From contig CBDCHC010000010.1 in assembly GCA_965217075.1 (NCBI GenBank), positions 62,001-126,000 of the forward strand: a stretch of DNA of 64,000 bases, in the 5' to 3' direction. Positions 35,173-44,047 of the stretch are shown here, in pieces. Origin of the DNA: CBDCHC01 sp965217075. Its GTDB lineage: Bacteria > Pseudomonadota > Gammaproteobacteria > PS1 > Pseudothioglobaceae. How positions within the stretch are numbered: position 1 is the stretch's first letter; each line of letters opens with the position of its first letter. The position numbers were made by a program, and so were the translations under genes. The notes below the pieces were generated by a model. The model was not told the origin of the DNA. It saw only the letters and a list, made by a program, of their open reading frames with translations, and did no database searches.

Positions 35173-36251
35173 AAAAATTATTATTAATCTTTTTTATTAT
35201 TAGTTTTTCAGCTATGGCTAACTTTAATAAACACAGTTTTATAATTAATGAACATACTACGCTTAATAAATATTTTGCTAAAATTGGTTTAAAACAGTCA
35301 TTACTTAAAGAATTATTAAAGAGTTCTAAATTAACAAAAAAACTACAAAATTTAAAAAAAAATCATACTCTAACTATCGTAGGGGGTGGGGGTAAATTCT
35401 TAAACTTAGAATACCAATTAAATGCTAAATTTAGCATTAAAGTATGGTTGATAGGTGATGTTTTTTATAGTAAAAAAATCATATATCACAAGCCTTATAT
35501 ACATAAAAATAAATATAATATCAAAAAAACTAGCATCCTAATTAATCGTTCATTTATGTATGATGCTAAAAAACAAGGGTTAAGTGCAAATAAAATAAAT
35601 AAAGCCCTGATAGCGCTTAATTATATTGTTAATCCAAAATATCTACATAAAGGAGATATTTTTGATATTTATTGGTATAGAGGCAGGGTTGATGCTATTA
35701 AACTCAAGAGAAAAAATCATAATATTATGTTGTTTTATTGGCGAGAAAAATATTACAATAAACAAGGATTTACAGAAAAAAATATGTTTTTATCTGCACC
35801 ATTGAAATATATTAGAATTAGCTCACAATATACTAACAGACGCTTTCATCCAATACTTAAAAAATATAAACCACATAGAGCAATAGACTATGCGGCAAAT
35901 AAAAATGAGCGTGTATATGCTAGTGCTAATGGTATTATCGAATATAGCGGCTATCTTGGTGCCTTAGGTAATGTTGTATTTATTAGACATCATAAAAATT
36001 ATAAAACTGTCTATGCACACCTCGCTAACTTTGTTAAAAATTTATATGCAGGTCAAAGGGTTTATCAGGGCGAATTAATTGGTTTTGTTGGCTCTACAGG
36101 CAGATCAACTGGTTACCATTTACATTATGAGCTTAGACGAGGAAATAAATATTTAAATCCAAACATACAAAGTAAAATAAAAATTACAGCTAGCTTGTCT
36201 GGTAGTGAGTTAGTTGCTTTTAAACAAAAAATTAAAAGATATGGATATTAA
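35169..36251 (+). CDS. M23 family peptidoglycan endopeptidase, exported
   Basis: This 360-residue protein starts at GTG 35169, overlapping dxr. It has a signal peptide (residues 1-17, ending FSAMA). The N-terminal half resembles the OapA/LysM-like region of MepM. The C-terminal LytM domain has zinc ligands in HRAIDYAA (H-x3-D) and H-L-H-Y-E-L, with GSTGRSTGYHLHYE as signature. It probably cuts peptidoglycan cross-links to allow cell growth. The sequence is strongly basic. It overlaps purC by 11 bases. Confidence 0.88.
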   Translation: MKKLLLIFFIISFSAMANFNKHSFIINEHTTLNKYFAKIGLKQSLLKELLKSSKLTKKLQNLKKNHTLTIVGGGGKFLNLEYQLNAKFSIKVWLIGDVFYSKKIIYHKPYIHKNKYNIKKTSILINRSFMYDAKKQGLSANKINKALIALNYIVNPKYLHKGDIFDIYWYRGRVDAIKLKRKNHNIMLFYWREKYYNKQGFTEKNMFLSAPLKYIRISSQYTNRRFHPILKKYKPHRAIDYAANKNERVYASANGIIEYSGYLGALGNVVFIRHHKNYKTVYAHLANFVKNLYAGQRVYQGELIGFVGSTGRSTGYHLHYELRRGNKYLNPNIQSKIKITASLSGSELVAFKQKIKRYGY

Positions 36252-37095
36252 ACTAAGTTTGCTTTATAGTGGTAAAGTGCGTGATGTTTATAGTATAGAT
36301 AAAACAACGATTTTAATAATTGCTAGTGATAGAGTTAGTGCATTTGATGTAGTTTTTCCAGAAAAAATTCAAAATAAAGGAAAAATTTTAACCAAAATTG
36401 CTAATTTTTGGTTTGATAATACAAGACATATAATAAAAAATCATCTAGTAAATAGAGACTTAATAAGTATTGTAGGTGAAAAAGTAGCTACAAAAATTAA
36501 AGATAGATCTGTGGTGGTAAAAAAAATAAAACCACTACTTGTTGAGGCAATTGTACGCGGTTATTTATTTGGTAGTGCATGGCATAATTATAAAAAAAAC
36601 GGTAGTGTAGGTGATATAAAACTTAGTGCTAATTTACAATTAGCGGAGCAATTAGCAGAGCCAATTTATACTCCATCAACTAAAGCAGCACTTGGGGCGC
36701 ATGATGAAAATATTAGTTATAAACAAAGTGAAAAAATAGTTGGCAAAAAAATAGCACAACAAATTAAAGATATTAGCCTTAAGTTATATAGTTTTGCTTA
36801 TCAAAGAGCATATAAAAGAGGTATTATTATTGCTGATACTAAGTTTGAATTTGGCTTAGATGATAATAATGATTTGGTTTTAATCGATGAAATCCTAACC
36901 CCCGATAGCTCCAGATTTTTGGACAAGAATCAATATAAAGCAGGTTGCATAGAAAGTTTTGATAAGCAAATTATTAGAGATTATTTAATAAAAATTAATT
37001 GGGATGCTAAAACTTCACCACCAAAATTACCAGAAAGTATTATTAATAAAACAGCAAAAAAATATCAACAAATAGCAGATATATTATGCAATTAA
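36241..37095 (+). CDS. purC: SAICAR synthetase
   Basis: This protein is 284 residues from ATG 36241 (MDIKLSLLYSGKVRDVYSID); the frame can extend upstream but that part is inside the peptidase gene. Motifs include ASDRVSAFDVVFPEKIQNKG, EAIVRGYLFGSAW and LIDEILTPDSSRF. Length is like the longer, yeast-type PurC rather than the 237-residue E. coli form. It joins aspartate to CAIR in purine synthesis. Confidence 0.93.
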   Translation: MDIKLSLLYSGKVRDVYSIDKTTILIIASDRVSAFDVVFPEKIQNKGKILTKIANFWFDNTRHIIKNHLVNRDLISIVGEKVATKIKDRSVVVKKIKPLLVEAIVRGYLFGSAWHNYKKNGSVGDIKLSANLQLAEQLAEPIYTPSTKAALGAHDENISYKQSEKIVGKKIAQQIKDISLKLYSFAYQRAYKRGIIIADTKFEFGLDDNNDLVLIDEILTPDSSRFLDKNQYKAGCIESFDKQIIRDYLIKINWDAKTSPPKLPESIINKTAKKYQQIADILCN

Positions 37096-37883
37096 GCGGA
37101 GTGTTAAAAAAAATGCAAACAGCTTTAATAGATGATTGTGCTTTTTATAAACTATCAATTGGCGATAAATTAGTAGCATTAAATAAATATTTAGGCGCTA
37201 AAATAACACTGAAATTTAATGGAGATATTTATTGTTTAAATTGTGGCACAAAAACCAATAAAAGCTATTCTCAGGGATATTGTTACAAATGTTGCTTGCA
37301 GCTTGCTTGTTGTGATATTTGTATAATGATGCCAGAAAAATGTAATCATCATATAGGCGGGTGTAAAGAGCCGCAATGGGGCCTTGATAATTGCTTTATG
37401 CAACATAATATTTATTTGGCTAACACATCTGGAGTAAAAGTTGGTATTAGTAAAGATATTCCTACGCGCTGGATAGATCAAGGAGCAGAAAGTGCTTTAG
37501 TTATATTAACAACAGATAGTCGCTTAAAAGCTGGGTTGATTGAGCATAAACTCAAGCAATTTGTAGCTGATAAAACTAATTGGCGGCAAATGTTAAAAAA
37601 CACTATAACAGACGTTGACTTAATACTAAAAAGAGACGAGTTGTTGGCAAAGATTACTAATTTAATTATTAAATTAGAGGCAACTGTAGTAAAGCAAAAA
37701 GTACAGTATATTAAATACCCTGTGCATAAATACCCTGATACTATAACCACTCTTAATCTAGATAAAAATAGTGAAATAACAGGAAAATTAATAGGCATAA
37801 AAGGACAATACTTAATATTAAGCACTGGTGTATTTAATGTACGCAAATTTAGCGCTTATTCTGTAAATTTAGTTATTAATTAA
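37086..37883 (+). CDS. DUF2797 family protein
   Basis: This 265-residue protein has three Cys-rich pieces (LNCGTKTNKSYSQGYCYKCC, ACCDICIMMPEKC, then GGCKEPQWG), suggesting zinc binding. These are followed by VKVGISKDIPTRWIDQGAE, a segment like a GIY-YIG or related nuclease fold. This matches my memory of the DUF2797 family of gammaproteobacteria, whose function is not established. It overlaps purC by 10 bases and the convergent acetyltransferase by 15. Confidence 0.75.
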   Translation: MQLSGVLKKMQTALIDDCAFYKLSIGDKLVALNKYLGAKITLKFNGDIYCLNCGTKTNKSYSQGYCYKCCLQLACCDICIMMPEKCNHHIGGCKEPQWGLDNCFMQHNIYLANTSGVKVGISKDIPTRWIDQGAESALVILTTDSRLKAGLIEHKLKQFVADKTNWRQMLKNTITDVDLILKRDELLAKITNLIIKLEATVVKQKVQYIKYPVHKYPDTITTLNLDKNSEITGKLIGIKGQYLILSTGVFNVRKFSAYSVNLVIN

Positions 37884-38285
37884 ATTTTTAATGAAAATAT
37901 TAGGCGCTCTATTATAATCGTACTTTTTTTGAACAGTAAGCGGTAAGTTATTAATGGTTGTTTGAATGAAGCCATGAGCAAGAAACCAGCTTTTATTGTA
38001 TTTTGATAAAGCAAATATTTGCCTATTAAAGCTTTTATTTTCAACTTGCTGTAATAACCTAGTAGATAATTTTTGTTTTTGTTTGTTTGTTGCGACTGCT
38101 AAACAATATAATTCATTAATATTTTTATATTGTTTTATACCACAGCAGGCAACTATAATTCCATTTTCCTTAATAGTGATGAATTCTGTTATATTTTTAT
38201 TTATAAGTTCGTAACTTCTAGCCAAAATAGTATTATTATCAACAAAAGGCTGAATTAGTTGAAGAATTTGTTTTGCTTTATTCAA
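37869..38285 (-). CDS. Short ArgA-like N-acetyltransferase (GNAT only)
   Basis: This is a 138-residue GNAT protein. Its segments line up with the C-terminal acetyltransferase half of ArgA: FVDNNTILARSYELINKNI, FITIKENGIIVACCGI, ELYCLAVATNKQKQKLSTRL, and KSWFLAHGFI. Classical ArgA is about 440 residues with an inactive amino acid kinase domain that binds arginine; that half is missing. It may be a stand-alone N-acetylglutamate synthase feeding ArgB. The glycine-rich acetyl-CoA loop (usually R-G-x-G) reads KQKLSTR and is unusual, so activity is uncertain. The start is TTG at 38285. Confidence 0.7.
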   Translation of the reverse strand: MNKAKQILQLIQPFVDNNTILARSYELINKNITEFITIKENGIIVACCGIKQYKNINELYCLAVATNKQKQKLSTRLLQQVENKSFNRQIFALSKYNKSWFLAHGFIQTTINNLPLTVQKKYDYNRAPNIFIKNLINN

Positions 38286-38330
38286 TGTAGTAAAATGATA
38301 AAATAATTATATTTTACCAAAGGAAATAAG

Positions 38331-39992
38331 ATGACTGATAACAGAAAATACTCTAAAGGCATAGTAGATGGTTATAAGAGAGCTGCGTCAAGAGCTATGT
38401 TATATCCAGTTGGTTTTACTAAAGAGGATTTTAATAAACCACAAGTAGGTATTGTCTCTACTTGGTCAATGGTAACCCCTTGTAATATGCATATTGATAA
38501 ATTAGCTAGACAAGCAGAATTAGGAGTTAATAATGCTAATGGAAAAGGTGTTATTTTTGGCACTATTACAGTATCTGACGGTATTTCTATGGGTTCAGAG
38601 GGCATGAAATATTCTTTAGTGTCACGTGAAATTATTGCTGATTCTATTGAAACAGTCGTAGGTTGTCAGGGGTTTGATGGTATTGTAGCAATTGGAGGTT
38701 GTGATAAAAATATGCCAGGATGTTTGATAGGCATTGCAAGGCTTGATAGACCTAGTATATTTGTATATGGTGGCACTATTGCGCCTGGGAAAAATCATAC
38801 AGATATAGTTAGTGTATTTGAGGCAGTTGGTAAACGTGGTAATAAAGATATTAGTGCAATTGAATTAGAGAATATTGAAAAAGAAGCCATACCAGGGGCT
38901 GGATCTTGTGGCGGTATGTATACAGCCAATACCATGGCATCAGCTATTGAAGCATTAGGTATGAGTTTGCCAGGCTCTTCTGCACAAAATGCTATTTCAA
39001 TAAATAAAAACAATGATGCAAAAAATGCTGGTACAGCAGTACTACATTTATTAGCACAAAATATTAAACCTAGCGATATTATGACTAAAGAAGCATTTGA
39101 AAACGCTATTACAGTAGTTATAGCATTAGGAGGCTCTACTAATGCAGTTATGCATTTAATTGCTATGGCAGATAGTATTAATGTTCAAGTTAGCTTAGAT
39201 GATTGGAGTAGAATTGGCAGTAGAGTACCAGTATTGGCCGATTTAAAACCATCCGGCAGGTATATGATGAGCGAATTAGTGGCAATTGGTGGAATTCTAC
39301 CACTAATGAAAATATTATTAGAAGCTGGCATGTTAAATGGTAGTTGCATGACAGTAACTGGTAAAACTTTAGCGCAAAATTTAGCCAATATAAAGCATTA
39401 TAACAGCACACAAAAAATAATTAAACCATTAAATAATCCGATTAAAAAAGACTCACATCTAAGAATTTTATATGGTAATTTAGCTCCAGAAGGAGCGGTA
39501 GCTAAAATATCTGGCAAAGAAGGATTGTTGTTTGAAGGTACAGCAAAAGTATTTGCTTGTGAAGAGGATGCTTTAGAAGCTATTTTAAACGATAAAATAG
39601 TAGCTGGAGATGTTGTTGTAATTCGTTATGAAGGACCAAAAGGCGGACCTGGTATGCGAGAAATGTTAGCGCCAACCTCTGCCGTTATGGGTAAGGGTTT
39701 GGGGGATAAGGTTGCTCTTATAACAGACGGTCGTTTTTCTGGCGGCACACATGGTTTTGTAGTAGGACACATAACCCCAGAAGCGTTTGTGGGCGGTGTA
39801 TTGGCCGTTGTACAAAATAATGATAAAATATTAATTGATGCAAACAAGAATAAAATAGAGCTACTGGTTGCTAAGAATATTATTAATAATAGAATGAAGG
39901 CGTATTTGCCTCCTGCTATTAAGTACAAGCGAGGTGTATTAGCAAAATATGCAAAATTAGCAAAATCAGCCTCACTTGGAGCTGGTACATAA
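38331..39992 (+). CDS. ilvD: Dihydroxy-acid dehydratase
   Basis: This 553-residue protein has cluster-ligand regions TPCNMH, GGCDKNMPGC and GAGSCGGMYTANTM. It makes the 2-oxo acid precursors of valine, isoleucine and leucine. An AAAGGA ribosome site precedes ATG 38331. It is divergent from the short ArgA-like gene with a 45-base gap. It indicates retained branched-chain amino acid synthesis. Confidence 0.96.
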   Translation: MTDNRKYSKGIVDGYKRAASRAMLYPVGFTKEDFNKPQVGIVSTWSMVTPCNMHIDKLARQAELGVNNANGKGVIFGTITVSDGISMGSEGMKYSLVSREIIADSIETVVGCQGFDGIVAIGGCDKNMPGCLIGIARLDRPSIFVYGGTIAPGKNHTDIVSVFEAVGKRGNKDISAIELENIEKEAIPGAGSCGGMYTANTMASAIEALGMSLPGSSAQNAISINKNNDAKNAGTAVLHLLAQNIKPSDIMTKEAFENAITVVIALGGSTNAVMHLIAMADSINVQVSLDDWSRIGSRVPVLADLKPSGRYMMSELVAIGGILPLMKILLEAGMLNGSCMTVTGKTLAQNLANIKHYNSTQKIIKPLNNPIKKDSHLRILYGNLAPEGAVAKISGKEGLLFEGTAKVFACEEDALEAILNDKIVAGDVVVIRYEGPKGGPGMREMLAPTSAVMGKGLGDKVALITDGRFSGGTHGFVVGHITPEAFVGGVLAVVQNNDKILIDANKNKIELLVAKNIINNRMKAYLPPAIKYKRGVLAKYAKLAKSASLGAGT

Positions 39993-40005
39993 TATATAAA
40001 CATTA

Positions 40006-42129
40006 ATGTATTTTCATACTAAGTTGTTGACAATGCCACCAAATTGGTTTTGGTGGTCAGCTTTTTTATGTTCTATTTTTGGTATTTTTATTTTTGGCCT
40101 TAAACCGCAATATTTATATAAATATTGGTGGATTCTACTTACATATAATTTAATTATTATTTTATTAGCAAGTTATTATATTGTTATGATAATTAGAGTT
40201 GTGTACAAACAAAAAGAGCAAAAAGTTGTTGGCTCTAACTTTACTATAACACTAATAAAAATTATTCCTATCTTAACTATAATTCCAGTATTGTCTTTTT
40301 ATTTATTTTCTTTTCAAACTGTGCAAGATAATTTACAACTTACCAAGCAAGGCATTGCAAGATTTAATGCAGATGTATTAATAGAAACCGATGTAATTAG
40401 CGAACAACTATATTTATTTAGAAATAGCATTTATACTAATAATAATAGCTATATTTTAAATATTGTCTGGTCGTTTATGCAAAACATTAAAAAAAATTCA
40501 ACTTATAATGAAGATTTAAAATTAGTATTAAATAAGTTAACTGCAAGCACCTCAGCCTGTAAGCTTATGTTATGGCAAGACGATAAAATTATTTCTAGTA
40601 GTGATGATAATAATATAGAGTGCGATGTTTGGGAGAACTACAAGGTAAGTAATAAGATTTTTTCTGTTGAGGAACATGTAGATAAAAATACATTATTCAC
40701 TCAGCTGCCGCTAAAATCTATTATCAGCAGCAGCAGTAATTTAATTTTGTTTGCTTATTATTTTAAAAACAAAGACTTAGGTGTGATTATGAATACAGTT
40801 AAGTTATTTCAGCAAAAAATTAAAAAGGCTAAAATATTATTAAGTTATACTATTTTAGCTAAACAATTTTTAATTGATTTCTCTAGTACTATAGTTTTAA
40901 CTTTAGTTAGCTTACTAATCATTTCTCTTAAAATGATAGAAAAAATAATGGTACCACTTAATAATCTTAGTATAGCGAGTAAAAAAATCTCTACAGGTGA
41001 GTATGGAGTAGTAGTAGGTAAGAGTACAAAAAGTAACGACATTAATCATTTAATAGAGCAATTTAACTCAATGTCTAAGCAAATACAAATATCAAGGTCA
41101 GGGCTAGATACTAAAAATTTATATTTAGAAACTATAATTAAATATTCATCGGGAATTATTGCACTTGATAATAAATTTAGAATAAGTTTAATTAATGATA
41201 AAGTAAAAAATATTTTAGATTGTGATAATCATAATGTTATTGGCAAATTTTATACTAGTATTTGCCAAGATAAAAAGCATATGAAAAAATTATTTTTAGC
41301 TATAGAAAAACAGTTTAATATTAATAAAAGTTGGCTGATAAATATAGAGCTAATTATTAAACAACAAAATATCCTCCTAAATTGTCAAGGAGCCACGCTT
41401 AAAAATAATAATGTTGTTTTAGGTTATATTGTAATAATAAATGATATATCGGCTATTAAAAGAAATGAAAAATTATCGGCATGGAACGAAGTAGCAATGA
41501 GAGTAGCGCATGAAATTAAAAACCCACTTAATCCAATTTTAATAGGAGCGCAACGGCTTAAAAATAATTTTTTAACTCATGATAAATTAACTGAAAAAGA
41601 AAAAAATATTATTAATAAAATTACCTCAACCATAACAACTCAAGTACATTCTATTAATACTATGGTTAATGCGTTTATGAGTCATGATGATAGCTTGCCA
41701 CGATTTACTACACAAAGTTTAAATAAAATTATTAAAAAAGCAGTATTATTATATGAGGGCAGTGCTAATATTACTCTTGATTTAGGTAAAATAGCAAATA
41801 TTAAATTAGATAAATATAGTATCTCAAGAGTAATTATAAACTTAATTAAAAACAGCATAGAAGCGTCCATTGATAAGAAGAAAGCACAGATTACTATAGC
41901 GACTAAACAATTAGAAAAGTTTATAATACTTACTATAACTGATAAAGGAATGGGTTTTGATGATAATATTATAGATAAAGCATTTGAATCCTATGTAACT
42001 AATAAAAGTAATGGCAGCGGATTAGGCATGGTAATTGTAAAAAAAATTATAACAGCACATAGTGGTAAAATTAGTATTGATAAAAATTATAAAAGCGGTG
42101 CTAAAATTATTATTAAATTTAAAGTATGA
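40006..42129 (+). CDS. ntrY: NtrY-like sensor histidine kinase
   Basis: This protein is 707 residues from ATG 40006; ATG 40033 (MPPNWFWW) is an alternative. It has three N-terminal membrane helices, a periplasmic-type region, another helix pair near residues 285-315, a HAMP-like segment (IMVPLNNLSIASKKISTGEY), a PAS domain (about 380-480), and a HisKA/HATPase core. The phospho-His is in MRVAHEIKNPLNPILIGAQR and the ATP site has NLIKNSIEAS and GSGLGMVIVKKI. This is the NtrY layout. NtrY homologues respond to nitrogen or redox state. The next gene encodes its regulator, with a 4-base overlap. Confidence 0.88.
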   Translation: MYFHTKLLTMPPNWFWWSAFLCSIFGIFIFGLKPQYLYKYWWILLTYNLIIILLASYYIVMIIRVVYKQKEQKVVGSNFTITLIKIIPILTIIPVLSFYLFSFQTVQDNLQLTKQGIARFNADVLIETDVISEQLYLFRNSIYTNNNSYILNIVWSFMQNIKKNSTYNEDLKLVLNKLTASTSACKLMLWQDDKIISSSDDNNIECDVWENYKVSNKIFSVEEHVDKNTLFTQLPLKSIISSSSNLILFAYYFKNKDLGVIMNTVKLFQQKIKKAKILLSYTILAKQFLIDFSSTIVLTLVSLLIISLKMIEKIMVPLNNLSIASKKISTGEYGVVVGKSTKSNDINHLIEQFNSMSKQIQISRSGLDTKNLYLETIIKYSSGIIALDNKFRISLINDKVKNILDCDNHNVIGKFYTSICQDKKHMKKLFLAIEKQFNINKSWLINIELIIKQQNILLNCQGATLKNNNVVLGYIVIINDISAIKRNEKLSAWNEVAMRVAHEIKNPLNPILIGAQRLKNNFLTHDKLTEKEKNIINKITSTITTQVHSINTMVNAFMSHDDSLPRFTTQSLNKIIKKAVLLYEGSANITLDLGKIANIKLDKYSISRVIINLIKNSIEASIDKKKAQITIATKQLEKFIILTITDKGMGFDDNIIDKAFESYVTNKSNGSGLGMVIVKKIITAHSGKISIDKNYKSGAKIIIKFKV

Positions 42130-42689
42130 ATACAAGTACAAGTAAGATTTTAATTGTTGACGATGAAATGGCAAATACTGATGCCATTAAAGATATTTTA
42201 GAAGATGTTAATTATAAGGTATATTGTGCTCATAATGCTGATAAGGCAAAACAAATTTTAACGCACAATAGTTTTAATTTAATAATTATAGATGTATGGA
42301 TGCCAGGGCAAGACGGCATGTCTTTGTTGCAAGAATTAATAAACCACAACATAACGGCTAAAATAATTATGATGTCTGGGCATGCAGCACATAGCGATGT
42401 AGTAAGTGCTATTAAAATAGGGGCAGTTAATTTTGTTAAAAAACCTATTCAAGACGTTTTATTGTTAGTGCGTGATGCATTAAATGATAGTTATACGAAT
42501 AAAGTTAGCAACACATGTAATTATAATTTAAATGTATCTTTTAAAAAAGCTAGAACTAATTTTGAAAAAAAATATTTACAATATCATTTAAAAAATAATA
42601 ACAATAATATAACTAAGGTAGCAAAAATAGCTGATATGGAAAGAACAACTTTATACAGAAAAATTAAAGAACTTGGTATAAAAAAATGA
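42126..42689 (+). CDS. NtrX-like response regulator without AAA+ domain
   Basis: This 187-residue protein has a receiver domain (residues 7-120) with D12-D13, phospho-Asp D56, S84 and K106-P107, joined directly to a Fis-type helix-turn-helix (about 145-187). The end, ITKVAKIADMERTTLYRKIK, resembles the NtrX terminus. Typical NtrX has about 450 residues with a sigma-54-type AAA+ domain between these parts; here it is fully absent with a clean frame. RegA/PrrA also has REC plus Fis-HTH at 180 or so residues, so it may act like that on sigma-70 promoters. The operon ntrY-ntrX-trkA-trkH is common in proteobacteria. Confidence 0.85.
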   Translation: MNTSTSKILIVDDEMANTDAIKDILEDVNYKVYCAHNADKAKQILTHNSFNLIIIDVWMPGQDGMSLLQELINHNITAKIIMMSGHAAHSDVVSAIKIGAVNFVKKPIQDVLLLVRDALNDSYTNKVSNTCNYNLNVSFKKARTNFEKKYLQYHLKNNNNNITKVAKIADMERTTLYRKIKELGIKK

Positions 42690-44047
42690 ATATTTTAATT
42701 TTAGGAGCAGGACAAGTTGGTAGCGCGCTTGCTAAATCTTTAGCCAATAGTGATGACAATAATATAACTATAATTGATATAAATAGTGATACTTTGATAG
42801 ATCTTTCTCGTCATTTAGATATTAAAACAATAACAGGCGTAGCATCTTACCCTAAAGTACTAGAAGAGGGCGGCATCAAAGAGGCAGATATATTAATAGC
42901 AGTAACTCAATCTGATGAAAGCAACATGGTGGCTTGCCAAATGGCACATGTATTATATAAGGTTCAGAAAAAAATTGCCAGAATACGTAGCTCAGAATAT
43001 TTGCATTATCAGAAACTATTTTCAGCAGATGCTATACCGATTGATTTTATTATTAGTCCTGAAATTTTAGTAACTAATTATTTAAAGCGTATTATAGAAG
43101 TGCCAGGAGTTACACAGATTTTAGAATTTGAAGATGGGCTTATTCAATTAGTGGAAACTAGAGCTTTTGCCGGTACACCAATTGTTGGCTTGCCTATTAA
43201 AGACTTGCATCAGCATTTACCAGGAACTAAAGTTCGTATAGTTAGCGTTAATAGAGGCGTTAAAGAAATAGATGTATGTAGCGATACTATTATTAAACAT
43301 GGTGATAAGATTTTTTTTATTACTGAAAAAAATAGTGTTAATAAGGCATTAAAGGAATTTAGAAGACTTGATCGGCCGTATAAAAATATTATTATTGCTG
43401 GTGGCGGTAGAATCGGTTTTGGTTTGGCATTATTTTTAGAAAAAAATCATAATGTACGTATTATTGAAAAAAACCCTATACAAGCAAAAACTATAGAAGC
43501 AAGATTAAATAATTCTTTAGTATTAAATGGCAATGCTTCTGATGAAGAGCTGTTGTTAGATGAAGGTATAAAAAATACTGATTTATTTTTAGCACTGACT
43601 GATACAGATGAAATTAATTTAATAACTGCAATTTTAGCTAAAAGACTTGGCGCGCATAAGGTTATTGCCTTAGTAAAACGCAATATATATGAAGAATTAG
43701 TAGCTAGAAATAGATATATTGATATGATATTGTCACCAGATAAAATTACCTCTGGAGGTATTCTTGCGCATATTAGAAAAGGTAATACTATGATGATAAA
43801 ACCAATGCGACACAATAAATCAGAGGCAGTAGAGATAATAATCAATGAGGACGCTAGTGTAGTTGGCAAAAATATTCAAGATATACAAATGCCAGACGGC
43901 GTAGAAATTGGTTCTATTGTGCGCAATAATGAGTTGTTAATGCCTAGCAAAAAACATACTATTTATGCTAAGGATCATATTTTATTAATTATTACAGATC
44001 TTAGCAAAGCATCGTTTGTAGAAAAAATATTTGCTAGTAAAAACTAA
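42686..44047 (+). CDS. trkA: Trk potassium uptake regulator TrkA
   Basis: This 453-residue protein has two RCK halves, each with a Rossmann loop: LILGAGQVGSALAKSLA and IIAGGGRIGFGLALFL. It binds NAD(H) or nucleotides and gates TrkH from the cytoplasm. E. coli TrkA is 458 residues. It overlaps the response regulator by 4 bases and trkH by one. Confidence 0.95.
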   Translation: MNILILGAGQVGSALAKSLANSDDNNITIIDINSDTLIDLSRHLDIKTITGVASYPKVLEEGGIKEADILIAVTQSDESNMVACQMAHVLYKVQKKIARIRSSEYLHYQKLFSADAIPIDFIISPEILVTNYLKRIIEVPGVTQILEFEDGLIQLVETRAFAGTPIVGLPIKDLHQHLPGTKVRIVSVNRGVKEIDVCSDTIIKHGDKIFFITEKNSVNKALKEFRRLDRPYKNIIIAGGGRIGFGLALFLEKNHNVRIIEKNPIQAKTIEARLNNSLVLNGNASDEELLLDEGIKNTDLFLALTDTDEINLITAILAKRLGAHKVIALVKRNIYEELVARNRYIDMILSPDKITSGGILAHIRKGNTMMIKPMRHNKSEAVEIIINEDASVVGKNIQDIQMPDGVEIGSIVRNNELLMPSKKHTIYAKDHILLIITDLSKASFVEKIFASKN

